A program made the translations under genes and the position numbers. Positions 16,317 to 24,534 of a DNA stretch of 64,000 bases are shown piece by piece (the first letter of the stretch is position 1; each line of letters starts with the position of its first letter). The stretch comes from Xanthobacter sp. NM-25. GTDB taxonomy: Bacteria; Pseudomonadota; Alphaproteobacteria; Rhizobiales; Xanthobacteraceae. The stretch is from the NCBI RefSeq assembly GCF_022138605.1, contig NZ_JACBFS010000005.1, positions 1 to 64,000 on the forward strand. Direction: 5' to 3'. The notes below the pieces were generated by a model. It ran no database searches. It worked only from the letters and a program-made list of their open reading frames with translations, and was not told the origin of the DNA.

Positions 16317-17246
16317 CTAGAATTGCACGCCCACTTGCAGTCGCGCCTGCTGGCGCTCGAAATCGGCGAGGTCGAGCGCGGAATTCCAGCTGTCCGGCGA
16401 ATCACCCGTCAGCTGGATCGACCAGGCGGCCTTGACGTACCAGGCCTCGGTGAGCTGGGCATAGAGCGTCGGCCCCATGAACAGGCCCCAGCCCTCGCGG
16501 CTGTTGAGGAAGTTGCCGTCATAGCTGGCCAGATAGCGGATCTCGCCGCCAAGAAAGACATCCTTCACCACCTGGGCGGTGAGCGCTGCGGACACTTCCA
16601 GACCGGAGCCGGAGGCCCAGATGCGCTGATCGAGATCGTTCTCGTCCCGCTCCCACTCGGGCTCGTAGACGATGTTCACGGCGCCGAACAGCACGTCCTT
16701 GATCAGCTCCTTGTCCGCCGCCAGACGGAATTCGATGCCATAGGCGGTGCCGCTCTCGCCCGACACCTCGTCATAGCGCGCCCATTCCGGCTCGATGGAC
16801 AGAGACAGGCCGAACGGTGCCGTGCGGTAATCGAGGAAGCGATACTTCACCTCGAAAAAGGCGCCGCCGATGCCACCGCCATTGGTGTCATCGAGCCCCG
16901 GCACGCGGGAGATGTCGAAGCTGTTCAGCGCGGCGCCCAGGGAGACCTTCAGGTCGTCGGTCACGGCATATTCAAACTCCGCTTCCCCGGCCAGAGCGTT
17001 GTAGCGCTGCCCCCCTTTGCCCAGTCGCCCGTCCAGGGTGAAGGTCAGTTCCTTGTCCCCCTTCTCACCGGTGTCGGTGCCCAGGGTGTAGCCGAAGATG
17101 TTCTCGGTCTCGATGCCCTCCACCTCCGCAGCGCCGGCGGCGCCGGGCTTGTCGTCATCGTCATCATCCGCCCAGGCGCCGGTGGTGGCGAGGATGGTCG
17201 TTCCGGCCAGAAAAAGAGCCAGCCATTTCTTGGTGAGCGCCTGCAT
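16317..17246 (-). CDS. Outer-membrane beta-barrel protein with a hexa-aspartate mature N-terminus
   Basis: This 309-residue protein has a signal peptide (MQALTKKWLALFLAGTTILATTGAWA) and a mature part starting with six consecutive aspartates before KPGAAGAAE. Many alternating amphipathic strands follow (LTFTLDGRL, EAEFEYAV, LKVSLGAAL, FFEVKYRF, LSLSIEPEW), and the C-terminus LQVGVQF ends in Phe, the outer-membrane barrel signal. I do not recognise a specific family; porin-like or MetA-pathway-like barrels are the nearest shape. It is the first gene of the ten-gene minus-strand array leading through the ABC importer to xoxF. The acidic run could collect cations such as lanthanides near the cell surface; this is inference. 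Confidence 0.75.
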   Translation of the reverse strand: MQALTKKWLALFLAGTTILATTGAWADDDDDDKPGAAGAAEVEGIETENIFGYTLGTDTGEKGDKELTFTLDGRLGKGGQRYNALAGEAEFEYAVTDDLKVSLGAALNSFDISRVPGLDDTNGGGIGGAFFEVKYRFLDYRTAPFGLSLSIEPEWARYDEVSGESGTAYGIEFRLAADKELIKDVLFGAVNIVYEPEWERDENDLDQRIWASGSGLEVSAALTAQVVKDVFLGGEIRYLASYDGNFLNSREGWGLFMGPTLYAQLTEAWYVKAAWSIQLTGDSPDSWNSALDLADFERQQARLQVGVQF

Positions 17247-17584
17247 GTTTGCCCCGCAGCAGCGTTTCTTCCCTTGGGTTGAGTGCTAACGGTGGTAAAA
17301 GGCGCGGTCAATGCGAAGAACTCTTAGGAATCATTTATCTGCTGCGGTCGTTGCAGACGCATCACGGCCCTGCCCGTCTTCGCAGTGCAGCACCAAAACC
17401 CTGGCGTCCTGCCCGCCCGGGGGGTTGCGCACAGCGCCGGAGTGATTAAACAATTCGTCGCATTCGACTGCGTGCGGGGAAACAACCGCGGCGCCGCGAC
17501 TGACGGACCGCCCCCACGGGCGCCGGTCCGGCGGTCAAAGGCGCGGCCACCCGCTAATGTTTCCCTCTGCACGGAGCTGCGCCC
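17247..17584. promoter_or_regulatory. 338-bp divergent upstream region of the barrel gene and mtdB
   Basis: Both flanking operons start here, the barrel-ABC-xox array leftward and mtdB-mch rightward, so it is the probable control point for both halves of the C1 pathway. Lower-G+C segments lie near 17285-17340 and 17440-17465 (GTGATTAAACAATTCG). I see no clear palindromic operator and no ORF worth calling. Confidence 0.5.
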
Positions 17585-18478
17585 ATGGCGGATTCCGCCC
17601 CCATCCTGCACATCATCACCCCCCTCGCCCATGTGAGCCCGTTCGACGTGAACATGGCGGTGGACGCGGGCTACACCACCATCGTCCCTTATCCGCGGGT
17701 CGCGCTGAACGAGGTGCGTGATCTCACCCAGGACATGATGTTCTCGCGGCCGCCGAGCGCGGCGCCGCGCACCGGCCTGTTCATCGGCGGCAAGGATGCG
17801 GCCCTCGCCCTCGACATGGCGGCGGAGGCGCAGGCCTCCATCTTCCCGCCGTTCGAGATCTCCATCTTTCCCGATCCCGCCGGTTCCTTCACCACCGCCG
17901 CCGCCATGATCGCCAAGGTGGAGCAGGCGCTGCTGGCGGTGCGGCCCGCGGGCCTTTCCGGCGCCAAGGTGCAGATTTACGGCGCCACCGGCGTGGTCGG
18001 CTCCATCGCCGCCGTCATCGCCGCCCAGGCGGGCGCCGCCGTCACTCTAGTGAGCCACCGCGAGATCGCTGCGGTGGAGGAGAAGGCGGCCGACTTCAAG
18101 AGCCGCTTCGGCGTCGATCTCGCCTGCGCCGCCGCCGTCACCGATGCGGAGAAGGCGCAGCTGGTGCCGGAGGCGGAGGTCATCCTGGCCACCGGCAAGG
18201 CCGGCGTGGAAATCCTGAACCCCGCCCATCTGGAAGCCGCCCGCCAGCTCATCGTCGCCGCCGACGTGAACGCGGTGCCTCCGGCGGGCATCGCCGGCAT
18301 CGGCGCGCATGATGCGGCCGCCCCCCTGCCCCACGGCATCGGCATCGGCGCGCTCGCCATCGGCAACCTGAAATATGCGGTGCAGCACGAAATCCTGAAG
18401 CAGATGCGCGACACCACGACCCCCATGTTCGTGGACCTGCCGGCGGTGTTCGCTTTGGCCCGCACGCTGAAAGCCTGA
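17585..18478 (+). CDS. mtdB: NAD(P)-dependent methylene-tetrahydromethanopterin dehydrogenase
   Basis: This 297-residue cytoplasmic enzyme oxidises methylene-H4MPT to methenyl-H4MPT. The N-terminal catalytic domain contains SPFDVNMAVDAGY and the conserved TGLFIGGKDAALA. The Rossmann domain begins at about residue 125 with the dinucleotide loop YGATGVVGS, and a later ATGKAGVEIL segment and the C-terminal GALAIGNLKY are typical of MtdB. The start ATG 17585 has GGAG about 9 bp upstream. It is the first gene of an apparent operon mtdB-mch-ATP-grasp-ATP-grasp-mfnF and acts directly after Fae, whose gene ends at base 123. Confidence 0.93.
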   Translation: MADSAPILHIITPLAHVSPFDVNMAVDAGYTTIVPYPRVALNEVRDLTQDMMFSRPPSAAPRTGLFIGGKDAALALDMAAEAQASIFPPFEISIFPDPAGSFTTAAAMIAKVEQALLAVRPAGLSGAKVQIYGATGVVGSIAAVIAAQAGAAVTLVSHREIAAVEEKAADFKSRFGVDLACAAAVTDAEKAQLVPEAEVILATGKAGVEILNPAHLEAARQLIVAADVNAVPPAGIAGIGAHDAAAPLPHGIGIGALAIGNLKYAVQHEILKQMRDTTTPMFVDLPAVFALARTLKA

Positions 18479-18558
18479 GCGTCTCAGGCTCCGCCTTCGC
18501 CCGCCGCCGGCGCCCAACCCCGGCGGGCCATATTTGTCGGTCTCGAACGGACACGGCC

Positions 18559-19548
18559 ATGACCCTGCAAGACCCCGCGGCCTCTGCCGCCCCTCGGCGG
18601 CGCCCCAGCCTCGCCGCCAGCGTCCGCCCCCTGGTGGATGCCCTCGTAAACGACGCGGACGCGCTGCGCCTCGCCCTCTCCACTGGCCCTTTGGGAGCAC
18701 GCATCATCGATGCCGGCATCGCCGTTCCCGGCGGGCTGGAAGCCGGCCGGCGCATCGCCGAGATCTGCCTCGGCGGCCTCGGCCGCGTGACCTTCGAGGC
18801 GAGCACGCGCTTTTCCCCCTGGGCGACCCTGGTGAACGTCTCCACCACCGATCCGGTGCTCGCCTGCCTCGGCAGCCAATATGCCGGCTGGAGCCTCGCC
18901 GGCGGCGACTTCTTCGCCCTCGGCTCCGGCCCCGGCCGGGCGGTGGCGGCGGTGGAGGAGCTCTATGACGAGCTCGGCTTCCGCGAGGAGAGCGAGGACA
19001 CCACCCTGGTGCTGGAAACCGGCGTGGTGCCCCCCGAGGCGGTGGTGGCGGAGATCGCCGCGCGCTCGCGCGTCGCGCCGGAGCGGATCACCCTCATCCT
19101 CACCCCCACATCGGCGCTGGCCGGCACGGTGCAGATCGTGGCGCGGGTGCTGGAGGTGGCGCTGCACAAGGCCCATGCCCTGCACTTCCCGCTGGAGCAC
19201 ATCGTGGATGGCATCGGCAGCGCGCCGGTGGCGCCGCCCTCGCCGGATTTCCTCACCGCCATGGGCCGCACCAATGATGCGGTGCTCTATGGCGGCGACG
19301 TGCAGCTGTTCGTGCGTGGCGAGGCGGCCGCCGCCCAGGAGCTGGCGCGGCACCTGCCCTCTTCCGCCTCACGCGACTATGGCCGGCCGTTCGCCGAGGT
19401 GTTCAAGGGCTATGACTGCGACTTCTACAAGGTGGATCCACTGCTGTTCTCGCCCGCGCGCGTCACGGTGACCGCCATCGACCATGGCGAGAGCTTCACC
19501 GCCGGCGGCTTCGATCCGGTGCTGATCGCCCGCTCGTTCGGGGCTTGA
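18559..19548 (+). CDS. mch: Methenyl-tetrahydromethanopterin cyclohydrolase
   Basis: This 329-residue cytoplasmic enzyme hydrolyses methenyl-H4MPT to 5-formyl-H4MPT, the step after MtdB. Family features are SLAASVRPLVDALVNDADAL at the N-terminus, the long conserved IDAGIAVPGGLEAGR, FALGSGPGRA near the middle, and the C-terminal DHGESFTAGGFDP. The length matches the bacterial family. It follows mtdB by 80 bp and is followed within about 15 bp by the first ATP-grasp gene. The order mtdB-mch-ATP-grasp recalls that of Methylorubrum. Confidence 0.95.
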   Translation: MTLQDPAASAAPRRRPSLAASVRPLVDALVNDADALRLALSTGPLGARIIDAGIAVPGGLEAGRRIAEICLGGLGRVTFEASTRFSPWATLVNVSTTDPVLACLGSQYAGWSLAGGDFFALGSGPGRAVAAVEELYDELGFREESEDTTLVLETGVVPPEAVVAEIAARSRVAPERITLILTPTSALAGTVQIVARVLEVALHKAHALHFPLEHIVDGIGSAPVAPPSPDFLTAMGRTNDAVLYGGDVQLFVRGEAAAAQELARHLPSSASRDYGRPFAEVFKGYDCDFYKVDPLLFSPARVTVTAIDHGESFTAGGFDPVLIARSFGA

Positions 19549-19562
19549 GGAGCCAAGACTCT

Positions 19563-20477
19563 GTGACCGACCTCGTGATCTTCGCCGAGCGGCTGGACTG
19601 GCACACCCGCTCGCTGCTCGCCGCCATCACGGCTCAGGACCGGCGGGCACGGATGGTCTCGCTCAAGGCGTGCGGTTTCGCCGTGGGGGAGACCGCCCAT
19701 GGCCTGCTGCTGCCGGGCTTCGGCGATGAGCTGCCTGCCGCCTGCTTCGTGCGCTCGGTGCCCAACGGCACCCTGGAGCAGGTCACCCTGCGGCTCGGCG
19801 TGCTGCACGCCCTCGGCGCCCTCGGCGTGCCGGTGATGAACTCGGCCCGCGCCATCGAGCGCTGCGTGGACAAGAGCGCCACCACCTTCCTGATGGCGCA
19901 TGCCGGCCTGCCCACCCCGCGCACCCTGGTGCAGGAGAGGCGCGCGGCGGCGCAGATGCTGGTGGACGCCGCCCCCGGCGACAGCGTGCTGAAGCCCATG
20001 TTCGGGGCCCAGGGCCGCGGCCTGCAGCGGCTGGAGCGCGGCGCCGCTCTGCCCGCCGAGGCGGAGGTGGGCGGCGTCTATTACCTGCAGGATTTCGTCG
20101 CCGCCCCCCATGGCCGGACCGGCCCGGATGATCCAAACGAAGAGATGCACGAGGATTTCCGCGTGTTCGTGGTGGGCGGCGTGGCGGTGGCCGCCATGGC
20201 GCGCCGCGCGCCGTCCTGGATCACCAACATCCACCAGGGCGCCGTGGGCGTGGAAGTGGCGCCGGAAGGGGTGCTGGCCGATTATGCGGTGCGCGCCGCC
20301 GCCGCGGTGGGCGCCGATTATGCCGGCGTCGACATCATCTCCGGCAGCGACGGGCGCCTGATGGTGCTGGAGGTGAACTCCATGCCCGCCTGGCGTGGCT
20401 TGTACGACGCCACGGGGAAGAATATGGCAGATTCCCTGGCCGCTCACCTGTGCGCCGCGCGCGCAGTCGTGGCCTGA
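19563..20477 (+). CDS. RimK-type ATP-grasp ligase of the H4MPT gene cluster
   Basis: GTG 19563 is preferred because GAGGAGCC lies about 9 bp upstream; an in-frame TTG at 19545 overlaps the mch stop. The product has 304 residues with an ATP-grasp fold: NSARAIERCVDKSATTFLMAHAGLPTPRT (hinge), DSVLKPMFGAQGRGL (ATP loop) and MVLEVNSMPAWRG (metal-binding Glu-Val-Asn near the C-terminus). It resembles the RimK-like gene called orf5 next to mch in Methylorubrum. Ligases of this class add glutamate or similar groups to H4MPT or methylofuran-type cofactors; the exact bond made here is unknown. Confidence 0.82.
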   Translation: MTDLVIFAERLDWHTRSLLAAITAQDRRARMVSLKACGFAVGETAHGLLLPGFGDELPAACFVRSVPNGTLEQVTLRLGVLHALGALGVPVMNSARAIERCVDKSATTFLMAHAGLPTPRTLVQERRAAAQMLVDAAPGDSVLKPMFGAQGRGLQRLERGAALPAEAEVGGVYYLQDFVAAPHGRTGPDDPNEEMHEDFRVFVVGGVAVAAMARRAPSWITNIHQGAVGVEVAPEGVLADYAVRAAAAVGADYAGVDIISGSDGRLMVLEVNSMPAWRGLYDATGKNMADSLAAHLCAARAVVA

Positions 20478-20510
20478 TAAGGCCCGTTGATCGGCCAGTG
20501 CGGGGGTTAA

Positions 20511-21476
20511 ATGCGCGTCTTCATCTGCGAATTCGTCACCGCCGGCGGCCTCAGGGGCCAGGAGCTGCCCGAAACCCTGGTGCCCGAAGGCACCCGCATG
20601 CGCGATGCGCTGATGCGGGACATCCTGGCGCTGCCGGGGGTGGGCAGCGTGCTGCTGGCCCATGACGATCGCCTGCCGGCGCCGCAGGACTCCTCCATTC
20701 CCGTGGCCGCCGGAGACGACCCCTGGGCGGTGTGGGCGGAGCTCGCGACCGGCGCCGACGTGGTGTGGCCGGTGGCGCCGGAAACCCACGGTCTGCTGGC
20801 CCGGCTCATCGCCTTGATGCAGGAGAAGTGCAGCCACGTGGTGGCGTGCGACCTTCCCGCGGTGGAGCTGTGCTCCAGCAAGCTGCTCACCGCCCGCCAG
20901 CTGGCCATGGCCGGCCTGCCCCACGTGCCCACCTTCCGCGCTGAGGCGCCGCCGCCGGAGCTGGCCGGGCCGGTGGTGACCAAGCCGGACGACGGCGCCG
21001 GCTGCGAGAACACCCGCCGCTGGGCCTCGGCGGCCGATGCGCCGCGCGATCCCGATCTGATCATCCAGCCGTTCGTCGCCGGCACCCCGGCCAGCCTGTC
21101 GGTGCTGGTGCGACCGGAGGGCACGACCCTGCTCACTGTCAACCGCCAGCACCTGACCGAAACCGACGGCGTGCTCAGTCTCTCCGGCCTCACCGTGGGT
21201 GCCGCCGCCCGCGACGAGCGGCTGGCGCGGCTGGCGGTGGCGGTGGCGGCGACCTTCCCGGGCCTTGCCGGCATCATCGGCATCGATGTGATTCTGACCG
21301 ATGCGGCGCCGGTGGTGGTGGAGGTGAACCCGCGCATCACCACCTCCTATGCCGGCCTGCACCAGGCGCTGGCGGTGAACCCGGCGGCCTTCCTGCCGCA
21401 GTTCATCCGCGACGGCCGCCTGCCCGCCATGCCCCACCTGCCGCCGGCGGCGCCGGTGGAGGTGGGCCTGCGATGA
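20511..21476 (+). CDS. ATP-grasp family protein of the H4MPT gene cluster (orf7-like)
   Basis: A 321-residue cytoplasmic protein from ATG 20511. It begins MRVFICEFVTAGGLRGQELP, characteristic of the second ATP-grasp gene in bacterial H4MPT clusters. It has a SSKLLTARQLAMAGLPHVPT hinge, VVTKPDDGAGCENTR as the ATP-binding loop, and VVVEVNPRITTSYAGL as the C-terminal metal-ligand strand. It is 33 bp after the first ATP-grasp gene and overlaps mfnF by four bases (ATGA). It likely acts in H4MPT or methylofuran biosynthesis; the substrate is not known to me. Confidence 0.8.
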   Translation: MRVFICEFVTAGGLRGQELPETLVPEGTRMRDALMRDILALPGVGSVLLAHDDRLPAPQDSSIPVAAGDDPWAVWAELATGADVVWPVAPETHGLLARLIALMQEKCSHVVACDLPAVELCSSKLLTARQLAMAGLPHVPTFRAEAPPPELAGPVVTKPDDGAGCENTRRWASAADAPRDPDLIIQPFVAGTPASLSVLVRPEGTTLLTVNRQHLTETDGVLSLSGLTVGAAARDERLARLAVAVAATFPGLAGIIGIDVILTDAAPVVVEVNPRITTSYAGLHQALAVNPAAFLPQFIRDGRLPAMPHLPPAAPVEVGLR

Positions 21477-22540
21477 AGCCGGCGCCGGTGCTGTTCGGCT
21501 GGGACGTGGGCGGGGCCCACCTCAAGCGCGCCGCGCTCGATGCGGCGGGCCGCCTGCTGCGGGTGGACATGGCACCCTGCCCGCTGTGGCGGGGCCTTGC
21601 AGAGCTCGATGCCGCCATCGCCGCCTTGCCACAGCTGCCGGCCGCGCCCTCGGTGGTGACCATGACCGGCGAGCTGACCGACCTGTGGCCGGACCGCGCC
21701 TCCGGGGTCGTCGCCCTCGCCGCAGCCCTGGCCGCCCGCCTCGGCGCCGAAACGCGGATCTATGCCGGGCCCGATGGCCTGGTGGCGGCGGGTGCTGCGG
21801 CCGGGCATATCGACACCATCGCCTCCGCCAATTGGCATGCCACCGCCGCCGCGCTGGCGCTGCGGCTGCCCGCCGGAATCCTGGTGGACATGGGCTCCAC
21901 CACCACCGACATCATCCCCTTCGCGGACCGGCGCCTCACCAGCCGTGGTTATTCCGATGCGGAGCGCATAGCGGCGGGCGAGCTCATCTATTGCGGCGCG
22001 GCCCGCACTCCGGTGATGGCCTTTGGCCCCACCCTGCCCTTCCGGGGTGCGCCGGTGCCGCTGATGATGGAATTCTTCGCCACCACGGCGGACGTGCACC
22101 GCCTCACCGGCGCCCTGCCCGAGGGGGCCGACCTCTATCCCGCGGCTGATGGCGGCGCCAAGACCCTGGAGGCGAGCGCCCGGCGGCTGCTGCGCATGGT
22201 GGGGCGCGATCTCGGCCCACCGACCCTCGACCCCGCCGCCCCCGGGCTCTGCACCCTCGACGAGGCCAAGGCCCTGGCGATGCGGGCGGCGGAAGCGCAG
22301 CTGCGGCGGCTCGACGATGCCCTGGCCCAGGTGGTGAGCGCGCCGCCGGGCGGCATCGCCCCTGATGTTCCCATCGTCGGGGCGGGCGTCGGCCGGTTCC
22401 TGGCGGCGCGGTTGGCAGAGCGCGCCGGCCGCCCCTATCTCGATGCCGGCGCCCTGCTGGCCGGCGGCGCACCCTGGGCGGAGGCGGCAGCCGATTGCGC
22501 GCCGGCGGTGGCGGTGGCCGTGCTCGCCTTCCAAGGCTGA
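21473..22540 (+). CDS. mfnF: H4MPT-linked C1 transfer pathway protein, MfnF homologue
   Basis: This 355-residue protein has an actin/hexokinase-like (ASKHA) fold: the first phosphate loop is FGWDVGGAHLKRAALD and a second is ILVDMGSTTTDIIPF. It belongs to the family annotated as probable H4MPT-linked C1 transfer pathway protein. The archaeal member MfnF joins aminomethylfuran diphosphate to gamma-glutamyltyramine in methanofuran assembly, so a role in bacterial methylofuran synthesis is likely. It overlaps the preceding ATP-grasp gene (ATGA) and ends just before the strong terminator at 22557-22590, which closes the operon. Confidence 0.8.
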   Translation: MKPAPVLFGWDVGGAHLKRAALDAAGRLLRVDMAPCPLWRGLAELDAAIAALPQLPAAPSVVTMTGELTDLWPDRASGVVALAAALAARLGAETRIYAGPDGLVAAGAAAGHIDTIASANWHATAAALALRLPAGILVDMGSTTTDIIPFADRRLTSRGYSDAERIAAGELIYCGAARTPVMAFGPTLPFRGAPVPLMMEFFATTADVHRLTGALPEGADLYPAADGGAKTLEASARRLLRMVGRDLGPPTLDPAAPGLCTLDEAKALAMRAAEAQLRRLDDALAQVVSAPPGGIAPDVPIVGAGVGRFLAARLAERAGRPYLDAGALLAGGAPWAEAAADCAPAVAVAVLAFQG

Positions 22541-22556
22541 AGGCGGCCGCCCACGA

Positions 22557-22590
22557 AAAAGCCCGCCGAAGACGTCTCCGGCGGGCTTTT
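22557..22590. terminator. Strong bidirectional intrinsic terminator after mfnF and uppP
   Basis: GCCCGCCG (22561-22568) pairs with CGGCGGGC (22579-22586), flanked by AAAA on the left and TTTT on the right, so a T-run follows the stem in both directions. It lies between the convergent mfnF and uppP genes. Confidence 0.93.
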
Positions 22591-22608
22591 CAGTCACTGT
22601 GCCGACGA

Positions 22609-23415
22609 TCAGCGGGTAATGGCGAGGCCGATCAGCCCGGCGATCCCCACCGCGATGCGCCACCAGCCGAACGGCGCGTAGCCGTGGCGGGACACGAAAT
22701 CCAGCAGCGAGCGGATCACCATCACCGCCGCGCAGAAGGCGGCGACGAAGCCGATGGCGATCAGCAGTCCGTCATCCAGCGAGAGCGCATTGCGGTTCTT
22801 GTAGAGGTCGTAGGTGAAGGCGCCCAGCATGGTGGGCAAGGCGAGGAAGAAGGAAAATTCCGCCGCCGCCCTCTTGTCGACCCCCATCAGCATGGCGCCG
22901 ACGATGGTGGAGCCGGAACGGGACATGCCGGGGATCATGGCGAGGCACTGCCAGAAGCCGATCTTCAGCGCCAGCAGCAGCGGAAAGCCCATGGCGTTGT
23001 TGTAGCGCGGCGCCGGCACCACCTTGTCGATGAACAACAGCACGATGCCGCCGAAGATCAGGGTGCAGCAGATGAGCGCCGGCGACTCGAACAGCACGGA
23101 CTTGATGAAGCCATGGGCCGCCGCGCCGATCACCGCCGCCGGCAGGAAGGCGACGATGACGCCGAGCACGAAGCGGCGGGCGCCCGGATTGGTGGGCAAT
23201 TGGGTCGCCACCCGAACGAAGCGCTCGAAATAGACGGTGAGGATGGCCAGCACCGCGCCCAGCTGGATCAGCACCTCGAAGGTGCGCCCGGTGCTCTGGA
23301 AGCCCAGGAAGTGCCCGAGCAGCAAGAGGTGCGCGGTGGAGGACACGGGGATGAACTCGGTCAGCCCTTCCACGAGGCCGAGCACGAGGGCTTCAAACAT
23401 ATCGCCGAGAGTCAT
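22609..23415 (-). CDS. uppP: Undecaprenyl-diphosphate phosphatase
   Basis: A 268-residue polytopic membrane enzyme of the BacA type that recycles the lipid carrier for cell-wall synthesis. It carries the two hallmark motifs, EGLTEFIPVSSTAH near the N-terminus and PGMSRSGSTIVGAML near the middle, with several hydrophobic helices between. The first motif ends SSTAH rather than the usual SSTGH. ATG 23415 is chosen; ATG 23400 is close and also possible. It is convergent with mfnF and divergent from the GST-family gene. Confidence 0.95.
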   Translation of the reverse strand: MTLGDMFEALVLGLVEGLTEFIPVSSTAHLLLLGHFLGFQSTGRTFEVLIQLGAVLAILTVYFERFVRVATQLPTNPGARRFVLGVIVAFLPAAVIGAAAHGFIKSVLFESPALICCTLIFGGIVLLFIDKVVPAPRYNNAMGFPLLLALKIGFWQCLAMIPGMSRSGSTIVGAMLMGVDKRAAAEFSFFLALPTMLGAFTYDLYKNRNALSLDDGLLIAIGFVAAFCAAVMVIRSLLDFVSRHGYAPFGWWRIAVGIAGLIGLAITR

Positions 23416-23821
23416 GGGCGGAGAGATCCAAGGGAGATGGCACGAGACCGGGTGGCATGAAGACGGTGACGCAGAGGAAGCGCGCGCCCAGAGGCGCCCG
23501 GCCCGCAAATCAGGCGCACCATCCTGAGAGCACAGCCATTAAGGTGCAATTACGGCGCCCGGCTCGGGCCCCGCCCCTAAAGGGACATGCCGCTGCGTCA
23601 GACCCTACGGCTCCGCTTGCGGCGCGCCCCGCATCGTTCTAGATGCGCATGAAAGGCAGCGGACAAAGGTCCCTGTTCACCATCCGCGCACATTCTCGCC
23701 GTCCGGTCCCGCATTGCAGCGCAAGTGCTCCAGGCGGGAACCAAACGGAAAGAATCCGTGGCTAAACATGAACGGGCCGGGAGAGCGCGCCGCGCTTGAA
23801 CGCCCCGGCGAAACAAGCCTC
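23416..23821. other. 406-bp intergenic stretch between uppP and the GST-family gene
   Basis: This gap between divergent genes must hold both promoters. Apart from small imperfect inverted repeats (such as GCATC/GATGC around 23630-23646) I see nothing recognisable: no RNA gene, no strong terminator, and no ORF with convincing composition. An in-frame ATG at 23768 could extend the downstream gene. Confidence 0.5.
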
Positions 23822-24511
23822 ATGTATCTGCATCACCATCCTTTCTGCCCCCATTCCCGGTTTGTCCGCCTGCTGCTCGCCGAATACGGGCTGGAGCCGG
23901 AGCTCGTGGAAGAACGGGTGTGGGAACGCCGGCCCGGCTTCCTCGCCCTCAACCCGGCCGGCGAAACACCGGTGATCGTGGAGGAGCAGGCCGCCTCGGT
24001 GCCCGGCCCCACCATCATTGCCGAATATCTCGACGAAACCCGCGGTCTCGCTCTGGGTGACCACCGACTGCTGCCGGACAGCCCGGCCGAGCGGGTGGAG
24101 GTGCGCCGGCTGACCAGCTGGTTCCACGAGAAGATGTATGTGGAGGCCACCGAGCCCCTGGTGCGTGAGCGCATCCACAAGCGCTACATGAACCGCCAGC
24201 AGGGTGGCGGCCCGCCCGATGCCACCGCATTGCGCATGGCCCGCGCCAATCTGCGCTATCATCTGAAATACATCGGCTGGCTGGCCAAGGCCCGCAAATG
24301 GCTGGCGGGCGAAAAGCTCACCCAGGCCGATCTGGCGGCGGCGGCCCACCTTTCGGTGGCCGATTATCTCGGTGATGTGCCGTGGGACGAGGACGAGCAC
24401 GCGAGGGATTGGTATGCGCGCATCAAGTCGCGCCCGACCTTCCGCGCCCTCCTGAACGAGAGCATTCCCGGCATGCCCCCCTCCAAGACCTACGCGGATC
24501 TCGACTTCTGA
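23822..24511 (+). CDS. Glutathione S-transferase family protein (possibly FzlA)
   Basis: From ATG 23822 the product has 229 residues with a thioredoxin-like N-terminal domain (MYLHHHPFCPHSRFVRLLL, with a CPHS active-site-like motif) and an all-helical GST C-terminal domain (KWLAGEKLTQADLAAAAHLSV). A proline before beta-3 (GETPVIVEE) fits glutathione binding. Its place between uppP and queG recalls the GST-like cell-division protein FzlA of alphaproteobacteria, which binds FtsZ filaments; I cannot confirm that from memory of the sequence. Earlier in-frame starts exist at 23714 and 23768. Confidence 0.8.
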   Translation: MYLHHHPFCPHSRFVRLLLAEYGLEPELVEERVWERRPGFLALNPAGETPVIVEEQAASVPGPTIIAEYLDETRGLALGDHRLLPDSPAERVEVRRLTSWFHEKMYVEATEPLVRERIHKRYMNRQQGGGPPDATALRMARANLRYHLKYIGWLAKARKWLAGEKLTQADLAAAAHLSVADYLGDVPWDEDEHARDWYARIKSRPTFRALLNESIPGMPPSKTYADLDF

Positions 24512-24534
24512 CGCCTGCGCGGACACCGGAGCAT

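Noticed and set aside
19425..21437. A 670-codon minus-strand frame opposite mch and the ATP-grasp genes
   Set aside because: The plus-strand genes have clear motifs and coupled starts; this frame has none.
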